From Saccharothrix ecbatanensis (GTDB taxonomy: Bacteria > Actinomycetota > Actinomycetes > Mycobacteriales > Pseudonocardiaceae): a stretch of DNA of 64,000 nt. The notes below the pieces were generated by a model. It worked only from the letters and a program-made list of their open reading frames with translations. It made no database searches and was not told the DNA's origin. The stretch is taken from the NCBI RefSeq assembly GCF_014205015.1, contig NZ_JACHMO010000001.1, forward strand, positions 3,286,001-3,350,000. Reading direction: 5' to 3'. Of the stretch, positions 34,928 to 43,395 are shown in pieces. Positions within the stretch are counted from its first letter, which is position 1, and every line of letters starts with the position of its first letter. A program made the translations under genes and the position numbers.

Positions 34928-35886
34928 GAGTGGCCTTTGCGGTGTCCGAAGCGGGTGACGACGAAGGACAGCAGGCCCGCCCCGACGGCGATCAGGATGG
35001 ACGCCGCGGCTGCGACGCCGTAGTCGCTGCGCCGGAAAGCGGCGTCGTAGGCGTACATGTTGGGCGTCCAAGTGGTGTTGACCGCCGGGTTGGCCCCGTG
35101 GAGGATCATCGGCTCGGTGAACAGCTGGAGTGCTCCGATGATCGTGAACAGCACGGTCATCACCACCGCGGCGCGGATCATCGGCAGCTTGATGCTGACC
35201 GCGGTGCGCAGCTGGCCCGCGCCGTCCATCGACGCCGCTTCCACCACCTCGCGCGGGATCGCCTGCAACGCGGCGTAGAAGATGACGACGTTGTAGCCGA
35301 CCCACTGCCACAGCGTGATGTTGACGACCGAGCTCAGCGCGTGGTCGCTGCTCAGGAAGTCCCACGACAGCCCGGAGTCGCGCATCGCCGACACCACCGG
35401 GCTCAGGCCCGGCGTGTACAGGTACAGCCAGACGATCGCGGCGATGATCCCCGGCACCGCGTGCGGCAGGTACAGCGTGAGCTGGAAGAACCGCTTCGCC
35501 CTGGCCAGCGTGGAGTCCAGCAGCAGGGCGAGCACCAGCGCGCCACCGACCATCAGCGGGATGTAGACCACGATGTAGCCCGCGATCACCGCGAACCCGT
35601 TGCGGAACGCCGGGTCGCCCAGTGCGTGCAGGTAGTTGCCCAGACCGGTGAACAGGGTCTCGGCGCCGCCGAACCCGAGCCCGGACGCCTTCTCGGTGAA
35701 CAGGCTCAGGTAGGCGGCGTACCCGATCGGCACCACCAGCGTGGTGACGAACAGGACGAAGAACGGCGCCAGCATGAGGGTCGCGGCGCGGGTGCCGTGG
35801 AAATGGGCGCTGTGTGCTCGGGCGCTGTGGGATCGGACGCGGTGGGGCCGGGCGCCAGTGGGTCGGACACCGTGGGATCGGGCCAT
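34924..35886 (-). CDS. Carbohydrate ABC transporter permease (MalF-like)
   Basis: 320 residues, six membrane helices, with EAA loop EAASMDGAGQLRTAVSIKLP. The first ~30 residues are an unusual Arg/His/Ser-rich repeat (VRPTGARPHRVRSHSARAHS), encoded by short G-rich DNA repeats at 35800-35885. That segment may be a recent expansion, or the true start may be downstream. It partners the MalG-like subunit. Confidence 0.92.
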   Translation of the reverse strand: MARSHGVRPTGARPHRVRSHSARAHSAHFHGTRAATLMLAPFFVLFVTTLVVPIGYAAYLSLFTEKASGLGFGGAETLFTGLGNYLHALGDPAFRNGFAVIAGYIVVYIPLMVGGALVLALLLDSTLARAKRFFQLTLYLPHAVPGIIAAIVWLYLYTPGLSPVVSAMRDSGLSWDFLSSDHALSSVVNITLWQWVGYNVVIFYAALQAIPREVVEAASMDGAGQLRTAVSIKLPMIRAAVVMTVLFTIIGALQLFTEPMILHGANPAVNTTWTPNMYAYDAAFRRSDYGVAAAASILIAVGAGLLSFVVTRFGHRKGHS

Positions 35887-35944
35887 TGCTCCTCGTTTCG
35901 ACGAGCGCGCCCCGGCGGTGGAGAGCCGGGGCGCCGCGAGCGGA

Positions 35945-37246
35945 TCAGGGGCCGACGTTGAGGCCGCGCTTCCGCAACTCCTCCACTGTGGACTTCTGGG
36001 CCTGCGTGAGGGCGTCCGCGAGGGAGCCGCCGCTGGTCACGGTGCCGAAGCTGTCCTTGAGCGCGGAGTTGGTCTGGAACATGCTCGGGCCCCAGGTCCA
36101 ACCCGGCTTGACCTGCCCGGCCGCCGCGGTGAACTCCGCGTAGGCGTCCTGGCCGCCGAAGAAGGCCGGGTCGGAGCTCTTGGCCGCCGCCGGCCCCAGG
36201 TCCGCCGCCGCCGGGTACATGGTGGACTTGGCGACGCCGATCCGGGTCGTCACGGCTTTCTCGTCGGTGGTCATCCAGGTGATGAACTTGACCGCCGCGT
36301 CGACCTGCTTGCTGTCCTTGCCGACGGCGAACGTGCTGCCGCCGTACATCCCGCCGGCCGGCTCGCCCCAGTGCGGGAGCGGCGCGACAGCCCACTTGCC
36401 CGCCTGCTCGGGCAGGCTGTTGCGCAGCGCGCTGCCGGCGCCCCAGGACGCGCCGAGGTAGCCCACCGTGCCGCTGCTCTTCAGGTCGGCGTTCCACTCC
36501 TGGGAGAAGGCGCCCTGCACGCGGACCAGGTCGTCGCGCACCAGGCCTGCCCAGTAGTCGGCCACCTTCTTCGTCGGGCCGTCGTCGATCGAGACCTCCC
36601 AGCGGTCACCGCTGGTGCCGAACCACCGGCCACCCGCCTGCCAGGCGAACGACGCGAAGTGGCCGGGATCGTCGGGGAAGAACGTGCCGATCCGGGAGGC
36701 GGGCGCGGCCTGCTTCACCGCGGCGGCGGCGGCCCGGTACTCGTCCCACGTGGTCGGCAAGGCGATCTTGTTCGCCTCGAAGAAGTCCTTGCGGTAGTAG
36801 AAGACCATCGGGGAGGCGTCCAGCGGGACCGCCCAGGTCTTGCCACCCAGCTCGGTGAGACCGCGGATCTGCTCGGGGAACTCGCCCTTGACGCCCTCGA
36901 CGGCCTTCGTGAGGTCGGCCAGGCTGCCCTGGCTGACGAAGTCGGGCAGCACCGGGTACTCGATGTTCATCACGTCCGGCGCGTTGCCGGCTTTCACCGC
37001 GTTGCTCATCTTGGTGTAGCCGCCCGCCGCACCGGCGGGGATCTGCTCGAACTTGACCCGGACGTCGGACTGCGCCTTGTTGAACGCGTCGACGACCTCG
37101 GCGGAGCCCTTGGTCCACGACCAGAACGTGATCTCCGCCGGTCCGCTCTGGGCAGCCGGGTCTTGGCCTCCGCCGCAGGCGGCCACCAACGACAAAGCGG
37201 CGGTCGCGGCCACCGCGCCGAATTTGTTCCAAAGCTTGTCTCGCAT
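35945..37246 (-). CDS. Sugar-binding lipoprotein of the ABC importer
   Basis: 433 residues from ATG 37246, behind TTGGAGC. A signal peptide ends in the lipobox LVAAC (Cys about residue 22), so the mature protein is anchored to the outer face of the membrane. The rest is a family 1 extracellular solute-binding protein: EITFWSWTKGSAEVVDAFNK, a NAPDVMNIEYPVLPDFVSQG block and the hinge WAVPLDASPMVFYYRKDFF. It captures an oligosaccharide, presumably a galactoside in view of the GH35 gene under the same operator. Its promoter carries the shared operator. Confidence 0.93.
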   Translation of the reverse strand: MRDKLWNKFGAVAATAALSLVAACGGGQDPAAQSGPAEITFWSWTKGSAEVVDAFNKAQSDVRVKFEQIPAGAAGGYTKMSNAVKAGNAPDVMNIEYPVLPDFVSQGSLADLTKAVEGVKGEFPEQIRGLTELGGKTWAVPLDASPMVFYYRKDFFEANKIALPTTWDEYRAAAAAVKQAAPASRIGTFFPDDPGHFASFAWQAGGRWFGTSGDRWEVSIDDGPTKKVADYWAGLVRDDLVRVQGAFSQEWNADLKSSGTVGYLGASWGAGSALRNSLPEQAGKWAVAPLPHWGEPAGGMYGGSTFAVGKDSKQVDAAVKFITWMTTDEKAVTTRIGVAKSTMYPAAADLGPAAAKSSDPAFFGGQDAYAEFTAAAGQVKPGWTWGPSMFQTNSALKDSFGTVTSGGSLADALTQAQKSTVEELRKRGLNVGP

Positions 37247-37300
37247 GTCGCGCTCCAAGGTCGTCGAGCAGTGGCGCAAGTCTCAGCCGAGCCCGAGGGG

Positions 37301-37345
37301 CAAGTCAAGACAAGTTCGATCAAACGAGCATGAACGAACATCCGG
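37301..37345 (-). promoter_or_regulatory. Promoter and operator of the sugar importer operon
   Basis: Read on the minus strand: CCGGATGTTC (37345-37336), operator TGCTCGTTTGATCG (37330-37317), then -35-like TTGACT in TTGACTTG (37308-37301). The same three elements occur at exactly the same spacing in front of the GH35 gene (40432-40388). Repression by the adjacent DeoR/LacI-type regulator is inferred. Confidence 0.7.
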
Positions 37346-37446
37346 CACCATTTGCGCTGTTCACAGGTGCGCAAATGATCAGCCCGGTGGTGCTGACATT
37401 CGGCCTGTGCGCGAGATCGGTACCTCCTTGACCGCCTCAGGCGCTA

Positions 37447-37473
37447 TATGATCCCTGCACGATCGTTTGATCG
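37447..37473 (+). promoter_or_regulatory. Autoregulated promoter of the sugar regulator gene
   Basis: TATGAT (37447-37452) looks like a -10 hexamer; a possible TTGACC at 37428 is rather close. The inverted repeat CGATC-GTTT-GATCG at 37460-37473 follows immediately, so a bound regulator would block its own promoter. The TCGTTTGATCG core is identical to that of the importer operator. Confidence 0.6.
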
Positions 37474-37499
37474 GTCGAACGCGCACCTGGGGAGCCACC

Positions 37500-38570
37500 A
37501 TGCACGCGACCCGACGTCACCAGGCGATCCTCGTCGCCGTGCGCCGCGACGGCAGCGTGCGTGCCGGTGACCTCGCCACCCAGTTGGGTGTCTCGCCCAT
37601 CACGATCCGGCGCGACCTGGCCGAGCTGGAGGAACGCGGCGAGGTCACCCGCGTCCACGGCGGCGCGGTGCTGCCGAGTTCCGGACCGCTGGACGCGCCG
37701 GCCGGACCCCGGGTGACCGGGCGGCGGCCGACGATCGGCATGGTGATCCCGGCCGCCAGCCAGTACTTCCGCGAGATCGTGGAGGGCGCGCGGCGGGCGG
37801 CGCAGGCGCGGGACGTCAAGTTGGTGCTCGCCGTGTCGGACTACAACCTGGACGACGACCGGTCGCACGTGCAGCGGCTCCTCGACGCGCGGGTGGACGG
37901 CCTGCTGCTGACCCCGAGCGAGCCGTTCGCCCGGCTCGCCCCCGCACTGGAGTGGATCGCCGCGCTGCCCATCCCGGTGCTGTTCGTGGAGCGGTCGCAC
38001 GACCCGATCGAACACCTGCACCCGGTGGAGTACGTCTCCTCCGACCACCAGCACGGCGCGATCCAGGCCGTGCGGCACCTCGCCGGCCTCGGCCACCACC
38101 GGGTGTCGCTGCTGACCTGCACGTCCCCGACCAGCGAGTGGATCTCCAGCGGCTACGACGCGGCGGTGGCGGCACTGGGCCTGGCGGTGGAGGTGCCCAG
38201 GGTGGAGAACCGCACGCACGGGGAGATCAGCGACCGGCTCGACGCCATCCTCGACCAGTTCACCGCCGAAGGCGTCACGGCCGTGATCGCGCACCCGGAC
38301 AACGTCGCCATCCAGCTCCTGCAACGGGCACGGCAGCGCGGCCTCGTCGTGCCGGACGACCTGTCGGTGATCGCCTACGACGACGAGTTCGCCGGGCTGG
38401 CCGACATCCCGCTGACCGCCGTCGCGCCGCCCCGGGAGAACGTCGGCCGGCTGGCCGTGGAGTTCATCCTGCGCAAGCTGCACAGCGCCCACCCGGACCG
38501 CGCCGAGCTGCACATCAGGCTGCTGCCGCACATCGTCGTGCGGTCGTCCACGGGCCCGCCCCGGCCGTAG
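37500..38570 (+). CDS. Sugar-responsive repressor with DeoR-type HTH and LacI-type sensor
   Basis: 356 residues. Residues 1-58 are a DeoR-type winged helix: RRHQAILVAVRRDGSVRAGD, QLGVSPITIRRDLAELEERG and HGGAV. From residue ~75 the protein is a periplasmic-binding-protein-like sensor of the LacI/GalR kind (GMVIPAASQYFREIVEGARR, ending in DDLSVIAYDDEFAGL). This hybrid binds DNA as a dimer and releases it on sugar binding. It is divergent from the importer operon and nearly touches the convergent GH35 gene. Operators in three promoters (37317, 37460, 40404) share its likely recognition sequence. Confidence 0.88.
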   Translation: MHATRRHQAILVAVRRDGSVRAGDLATQLGVSPITIRRDLAELEERGEVTRVHGGAVLPSSGPLDAPAGPRVTGRRPTIGMVIPAASQYFREIVEGARRAAQARDVKLVLAVSDYNLDDDRSHVQRLLDARVDGLLLTPSEPFARLAPALEWIAALPIPVLFVERSHDPIEHLHPVEYVSSDHQHGAIQAVRHLAGLGHHRVSLLTCTSPTSEWISSGYDAAVAALGLAVEVPRVENRTHGEISDRLDAILDQFTAEGVTAVIAHPDNVAIQLLQRARQRGLVVPDDLSVIAYDDEFAGLADIPLTAVAPPRENVGRLAVEFILRKLHSAHPDRAELHIRLLPHIVVRSSTGPPRP

Positions 38571-38571
38571 C

Positions 38572-40326
38572 TCAACCGAGGTGCGGTCCCGGCGCCACGG
38601 CGATCGAGCGGTCGTTGTCGCCGGGGTGCAGCTCGAGGACGACGACGTCGTTCACGCCCGGACGCAGGACCGGCCGCGGCAGGTACAGCGTCACCTGCGG
38701 ACCGACCTCCCAGAACCGGCCAAGGTTGAAGCCGTTGACCCACACCACCCCCTTGCCCCACCCGGCCAGCGACAGGTACGCGTCGCGCGGCTCCTCCACG
38801 TCCAGCGTGCCGCCGAAGAACACCGGTCCGTAGCCCGCGCCCCCGCGCTCCCACGGCAGGTCCGGGAGGTGGGTCAGCGGGATCGGTGTCGTGCGCCAGC
38901 CGTGCAGGAACTGGCGTTCGTGCAGCACGCCGCCGAGCACGCCCTTGCGCTCGCCGAACAGCGGACCGTAGTTGATCCGGCCCATCGCCTCCACCAGCAA
39001 CTCCACGTCGGCCGGCCCGGCGACGTCGACCGCCTCCGCCCCTCGTCGGTCGGCCAGGCCCTTGCGGGCGAACGTCGCGCGCTCGACGCCGTCCACGTAC
39101 AGCTGGGCGCGGTCCCTCAGGTCCGCGACGCGCAGGGGAAGCGCGGGCCTCGGACCCGGCAGCGCCGCGCGGTGCAGCAGGAAGCCCTGGTGCTGACCGA
39201 CTTCCTCGAAGCTCGGCACCTGCGGGCTGGAGGTCTCCGTCCCGCCGACCACGTCCAGGACGTCGAACAGGCGCACCGACTTCGTCATGGGCACGGTCCG
39301 CGGCGCCAGCGGGTCGGGCGCGGTGGCGGGCGGCGGTGGCAGCGGCGCGTACCTGCCGATCACCTCGCGGAACGCCCAGTACTTCTCGGTGGGCCGGCCG
39401 GCCTCGTCCATCGGCGCGTCGTAGTCGTATGAGGTGGTGGTCGGGCGGTAACCGCCGTCGTGCAGGTCGCCATCGGCGTTGGCGCCGGCCCAGAACCCGA
39501 AGTTCGTGCCGCCGTGCGCCATGTAGATGTTGACCGACGCGCCGGAGCCCAGGATCTCGGCCAGGGCCGCGGCGGCGTCGGCGGGGTCACGGGTGGTGTG
39601 CCGGTCGCCCCAGTGGTCGAACCAGCCGCACCAGAACTCCATGCAGAACAACGGGTCGTGCGGCCGGTGGGCGCGCAGCTCGGCGAACTGCTCCTCGGCG
39701 CGGCTGCCGAAATTGGCCGTGGCGAGCACGTCCGGGACCACGCCGCCGGTCAGGAACAACGCGCTCGCGCCGTCCGAGGTGAACAGCGGCACGTCGACAC
39801 CCCGCGCCACCATGCCGTCGCGCAGGTGGGCGAGGTAGGCCGCGTCCGAGCCGTAGGAGCCGTACTCGTTCTCCACCTGGACCATCACCACGTTGCCGCC
39901 CCTGGTGACCTGGTGCGCGGCCAGTCGGGGGACCAGCACGTCGAACCAGTGGTCGACGGCGGCGAGGTAGCCGGAGTCACCGCACCGCACCGGACCCTCC
40001 AACCAGGACGGCAGGCCGCCGTTCTCCCACTCGGCGCAGATGTACGGGCCTGGCCGCACGATGGCGTCCAGCCCCGCCTCGGCCGCTCGTTCCAGGAACC
40101 GCTCCACATCGGCGAGCCCGTCGAAGTCGTGTCGCCCCGGCGTCGGCTCGTGCAGGTTCCACGGCACGTACGTCTCCACGGTGTTGAGGCCCATGGCCCG
40201 CGCCACGGCGAGCCGTTCAGCCCATTGGTCCGGGTGGGTGCGGAAGTAGTGCACGGCGCCGGACAGCACCCGGTGCGGTCGACCGTCACGGAGGAACCCG
40301 TGAGGTGCGACGGTGAACTCGGTCAT
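38572..40326 (-). CDS. Beta-galactosidase, glycoside hydrolase family 35
   Basis: 584 residues, the usual length for bacterial GH35. The (beta/alpha)8 barrel opens with FLRDGRPHRVLSGAVHYFRT; the acid/base Glu is in VMVQVENEYGSYGSD (about residue 150) and the nucleophile Glu in FCMEFWCGWFDHWGDR (about residue 227). Two beta-sandwich domains follow, ending in GKGVVWVNGFNLGRFWEVGP. There is no signal peptide, so it acts on imported beta-galactosides in the cytoplasm. It has its own promoter with the shared operator. Confidence 0.94.
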   Translation of the reverse strand: MTEFTVAPHGFLRDGRPHRVLSGAVHYFRTHPDQWAERLAVARAMGLNTVETYVPWNLHEPTPGRHDFDGLADVERFLERAAEAGLDAIVRPGPYICAEWENGGLPSWLEGPVRCGDSGYLAAVDHWFDVLVPRLAAHQVTRGGNVVMVQVENEYGSYGSDAAYLAHLRDGMVARGVDVPLFTSDGASALFLTGGVVPDVLATANFGSRAEEQFAELRAHRPHDPLFCMEFWCGWFDHWGDRHTTRDPADAAAALAEILGSGASVNIYMAHGGTNFGFWAGANADGDLHDGGYRPTTTSYDYDAPMDEAGRPTEKYWAFREVIGRYAPLPPPPATAPDPLAPRTVPMTKSVRLFDVLDVVGGTETSSPQVPSFEEVGQHQGFLLHRAALPGPRPALPLRVADLRDRAQLYVDGVERATFARKGLADRRGAEAVDVAGPADVELLVEAMGRINYGPLFGERKGVLGGVLHERQFLHGWRTTPIPLTHLPDLPWERGGAGYGPVFFGGTLDVEEPRDAYLSLAGWGKGVVWVNGFNLGRFWEVGPQVTLYLPRPVLRPGVNDVVVLELHPGDNDRSIAVAPGPHLG

Positions 40327-40387
40327 GACGCCTCCGCGATCGGCGTGGTGTTTACCGACTGCGAGGATCGTTCGGCCCGAGGACGTT

Positions 40388-40432
40388 CAAGTCAATCACC
40401 GCACGATTGTTCGATCAGAACCGAACATCCGG
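40388..40432 (-). promoter_or_regulatory. Promoter and operator of the GH35 gene
   Basis: On the minus strand: CCGGATGTTC (40432-40423), operator 40417-40404 (TGATCGAACAATCG, a version of the regulator's inverted repeat) and TTGACTTG (40395-40388). Offsets from the first to the last element equal those of the importer promoter. The remaining bases to the ATG contain no other clear site. Confidence 0.7.
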
Positions 40433-40605
40433 ACCGGGCGGGGCGACCGTTCACCAGTCGAGTGGTGTCGCTTCTCGTTCGGGTTGTGACCGGCCCGACG
40501 GCGGACATTCTCACGCTCGGGGGGAAGTCTCAGGTGACCGGAGACGTCCGCCCGAATGTCCAAGCAGTGCACGGAGGGCGTCCAGTTCACGAAGGGCATC
40601 GCGTG

Positions 40606-41793
40606 ATGAGGCTCGGGGACAGGCGCCGGTTGCGGCGCGATCCGCTGGAGTACGTCGAGGACCTCCGTCGGCACAGCGCGACGGAAGTGATCCTGTTGCC
40701 CGGGGGCGGTTGGTTCCTGGGCGACGCGGAGCAGGCGCGGGCGCTGTTGCGCGACCAGGAGTTCAACGCCGGACGATCGGGGTTCTTCGGCGATCTGCTG
40801 CCGACGCGGTCGGCTCAGGTCGAGGTCGGCCACGCGGTGCGCGACGTCCTACGGGCTCACCTGCCCGACTACCGCGCCGCGTTGGCCTCGGCGGTGGCCG
40901 GGCTGCCGTCGGCCGACCGGTGGCCCGCGGCGGGGAACCGGCTGGTGTACCGCTGTCTGGCAGACCTGCTGCTGCACCCCGGCACACCGGCCGGAACGCG
41001 GCGGTGTGCGGACCGGGCCGCGGATGCCGGAGTGGTGTTCCGCGCACCGCGGGTCTGGCAGCGGGCGCGAGCCGAGGTGGCGCGTGCCAGGGTGATCGCG
41101 GCCCTGACCGAAGAGGTGCGGTGCCGTGGGCGACGACGCGTCGGCGAGCCGCGCGACGTGCTGGACGCCCTGCTGGGCGCGTGCCCGGACGATCTGGCCG
41201 ACCGGACGGTGGCCAGGGTGCACCTGATGATGTCCCGAGCCGTCGCGGCGCCCGTGGCGGCCTCGCTGGCCTGGTCGGTACTGCTGGCTTGCCTTCACCA
41301 CACCGCCGGCTCCGACTGGCCGTGGCCCGCCGACCGGATTGTGCGGGAGGCGTCGAGGTACCGGCCGATCCCCTGGATGCTCCGCCGCACAGTCCTCTAC
41401 CCCACCACCCTCGGGGGGACCTCCTTGCGCGCCGGCGACCTTGTCTCGGTCAGCCCGCATCTGCTGCACCACGACCGGCACCGCTGGACCGACCCCGACG
41501 CGTTCCGTCCGGAGCGCTGGGAGCAGTCCGACGGGCAGGGCCCCTACATCGCGTTCGGCGCCGGTCCCTTCGCCTGCCCTGGCGCCTCGGTGGCGCAGAC
41601 GCTGGTCACCGAGGCGCTGACCGCGCTGGCCGAAGGCACCCGCCTGACCGTCACCGGTGGCGACACGCGTCCGGTCATGTCCGAGGGCATCGTCCCCCGC
41701 CCCTTCACGCTTCACCGCGGGCGGATCGAACAGGCACCACGACACCGGAAGGAGGTGAACGACCATGGCCACGATGCTGCGACGCATCTTTAA
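40606..41793 (+). CDS. Cytochrome P450 of a RiPP locus
   Basis: 395 residues from ATG 40606 (GTG 40603 possible), behind GAAGGG. The K helix has ExxR as REASRYRP, followed by PERW (FRPERW) and the haem-ligand loop FGAGPFACPGAS with the Cys. The I-helix, normally AGxE/DTT, reads AVAAPVAASLAW, so the acid-alcohol pair used for O2 activation in hydroxylases is replaced by Ala-Pro. Loss of this pair is known in crosslinking P450s. The last 29 bp overlap a 20-codon ORF ending WYWY, so this enzyme most likely forms aryl crosslinks in that peptide. No redox partner gene is nearby. Confidence 0.88.
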   Translation: MRLGDRRRLRRDPLEYVEDLRRHSATEVILLPGGGWFLGDAEQARALLRDQEFNAGRSGFFGDLLPTRSAQVEVGHAVRDVLRAHLPDYRAALASAVAGLPSADRWPAAGNRLVYRCLADLLLHPGTPAGTRRCADRAADAGVVFRAPRVWQRARAEVARARVIAALTEEVRCRGRRRVGEPRDVLDALLGACPDDLADRTVARVHLMMSRAVAAPVAASLAWSVLLACLHHTAGSDWPWPADRIVREASRYRPIPWMLRRTVLYPTTLGGTSLRAGDLVSVSPHLLHHDRHRWTDPDAFRPERWEQSDGQGPYIAFGAGPFACPGASVAQTLVTEALTALAEGTRLTVTGGDTRPVMSEGIVPRPFTLHRGRIEQAPRHRKEVNDHGHDAATHL

Positions 41794-41827
41794 CACCAAG
41801 CCGGAACGCCGTTGGTACTGGTACTAG
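41765..41827 (+). CDS. Precursor peptide of a P450-modified RiPP (WYWY core)
   Basis: 20 residues: leader MATMLRRIFNTKPERR and tail WYWY, then TAG. The full Shine-Dalgarno consensus AAGGAGGTGA lies at 41749-41758, nine bases from GGAGG to the ATG, far better than at neighbouring genes. The ORF starts inside the P450 gene, so the two are coupled. A short basic leader with an aromatic C-terminus next to one P450 is the layout of cittilins, biarylitides and atropopeptides (tryptorubin core AWYIWY). WYWY without the Ile spacer is not a core I know. No protease, methyltransferase or exporter gene accompanies it. Confidence 0.75.
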   Translation: MATMLRRIFNTKPERRWYWY

Positions 41828-41844
41828 GTGGTACTGGTACTAGG
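41813..41844 (+). repeat. 16-bp tandem duplication of the WYWY-stop sequence
   Basis: TGGTACTGGTACTAGG occurs twice in direct succession (41813-41828, 41829-41844). Each unit itself contains TGGTAC twice. The first copy encodes Trp-Tyr-Trp-Tyr-stop; the second lies behind the stop. It shows slippage-prone DNA exactly at the core peptide. Confidence 0.92.
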
Positions 41845-42229
41845 CCGACGGATTTCCGACCCGGCCCCGGTGACCCGGGCGATCTTCGACATCCCCGATC
41901 ACCGGGGCCGGCGGGTATTGGGAGCACCAATTGAGCCGAGGCCGACCGAGCGCGCGGTCCGCCGCGACTGGCCCCAGGTGATCACCGCCATGACCGCGTT
42001 GGGCGGGCTGATCTTCACCGCACTTTCCTTGCGCGCCACCCGGGAACAGATCAAGGTCGCCGAGCAGGGGCAGATCTCCGACCGGTACGCCAAGCCCGTC
42101 GAGCTGCTCGGCACCCCCGGCCCTGAGCACTTCCAGGTGCGGCTGGGCGGCATCTACGCGCTGGAACGCCTCGCCGCCGACTCCCCACGAGACCAGTACG
42201 ACGCGACCACTGTCGGGGCTTGGTGGTGA
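41828..42229 (+). pseudogene. Truncated membrane protein of the pentapeptide-repeat-associated type
   Basis: The frame encodes the well-known actinobacterial N-terminus ITAMTALGGLIFTALSLRAT, then REQIKVAEQGQISDRYAKPV and VRLGGIYALERLAADSPRDQ. In complete proteins this is followed by pentapeptide repeats. Here it stops at 42229, a few residues after DSPRDQ, so the repeat domain is gone. GTG 41828 lies in the 16-bp repeat; the original start is unclear. Confidence 0.6.
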
Positions 42230-42231
42230 GT

Positions 42232-42805
42232 CAGAGCACGTCCGGCGTGACGATGCCGTCTCGACATCGCGACACGTCCAGACCGGCCGAGAACGGCCGA
42301 GAACGGCGCACCGTCCACGTCGCGCCACCAGGCGGTCCAACAACCGACGACGGCCTGGTTCTCTGCACGGTCGGGACCCCGGAGGGGAAGGAGGTGCTCG
42401 GCGGGCGTCCACTGTGGAATGAGGAAGTGACGGGCGTCCGCGGTCGTGTTGCAGCGCGCCGGTGACAGCCGTTCACAGCTGACGGCGACCTCGACCCCGC
42501 AGTCGAGCGCGGAGCGCGGCGTACCGGGCCCCGGTGCCCAGGTGCCGCTCCCGTCGGGCTCGATCGCGGCCTTGCCGGGCGGCGTGGCGGCTGCGGCCGG
42601 ATGACGGACCGTGGACGTGCTCGTCGCCCTCGAACATCCGCCGCCGATCGCGTTCGAGTAGTGGGACGTGGATGCGTTCGCGGATGAGCCCTGTCGGTGT
42701 GCGGACGGCGGGCAGGCCGCGGTCGTCGACCACCCACAGCGCTTCGCGGTCGATGCAGGACGCGGGACGTTCGGCGGGCAGGACGGTACGGCGGAGTTCG
42801 CTCAT
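42232..42805 (-). pseudogene. Frameshifted hypothetical gene
   Basis: From ATG 42805 a protein-like frame reads MSELRRTVLPAERPASCIDR, EALWVVDDRGLPAVRTPTGL and FEGDEHVHG. Codon-biased sequence then continues in another frame (CGVEVAVSCERLSPARCNTT, then FLIPQWTPAEHLLPLRGPD) to about 42232. I do not recognise the family. The rest of 42230-43395 holds no frame I can support; this 1.1-kb stretch looks like decayed coding sequence. Confidence 0.35.
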
Positions 42806-43395
42806 GGTTTCCGTGGACTCCAGTGCTCGTGCAGGAGGCGTGGTGCGGCGCATCGCCTCGGAACCAGTGGTGTGCGGCCGGCACCGATCACACGGTGCGG
42901 GCTTCGAGCGGCACGGCGGAGGGCGGCGGGGAGTTGCTCGAACCCGCCGTCGGCCTCTCCGGTCGTCACTGGTCACTGCTGCATGTCGGCCATGATGTTC
43001 ATCCTGCCGACCGCCGGTCAACGGGTTTTCGGGATGCTCCCGGCTCGACCCGGCCGGGAGCGGCACGATCTCCGACGACACCGTGGCCCCGATGGGCGTC
43101 GGTGACGCGGGATGGATCCGCAGCTGTGCGGTGTGGGCTTCGGACGGGCGGGTGAACTCCGGCGACGTTCGGGGGTGGGCCGGCGGCGTGGTGCGACGCT
43201 GGGCCTCCAGTCCGCGACCGGTCATGGAGAGGTGCCTGGCCCGTGACGCCTGAACGCCGTACGCGACCAGAACTGGTGGGGCCAGGGCGCGGCCGGAGTG
43301 CGATCTTGTCCACCACCAGGTCGCGACGGGATTCGGTGCTCAACGCCACCGGCTTGAGCCACCCGGCTCGACGCCCGAGCCGGCATCGTCGAATC

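Noticed and set aside
40503..40561. GGACATTC / GAATGTCC inverted repeat upstream of the P450 gene
   Set aside because: Arms are eight bases with a 43-base gap; this could occur by chance and no promoter elements align with it.
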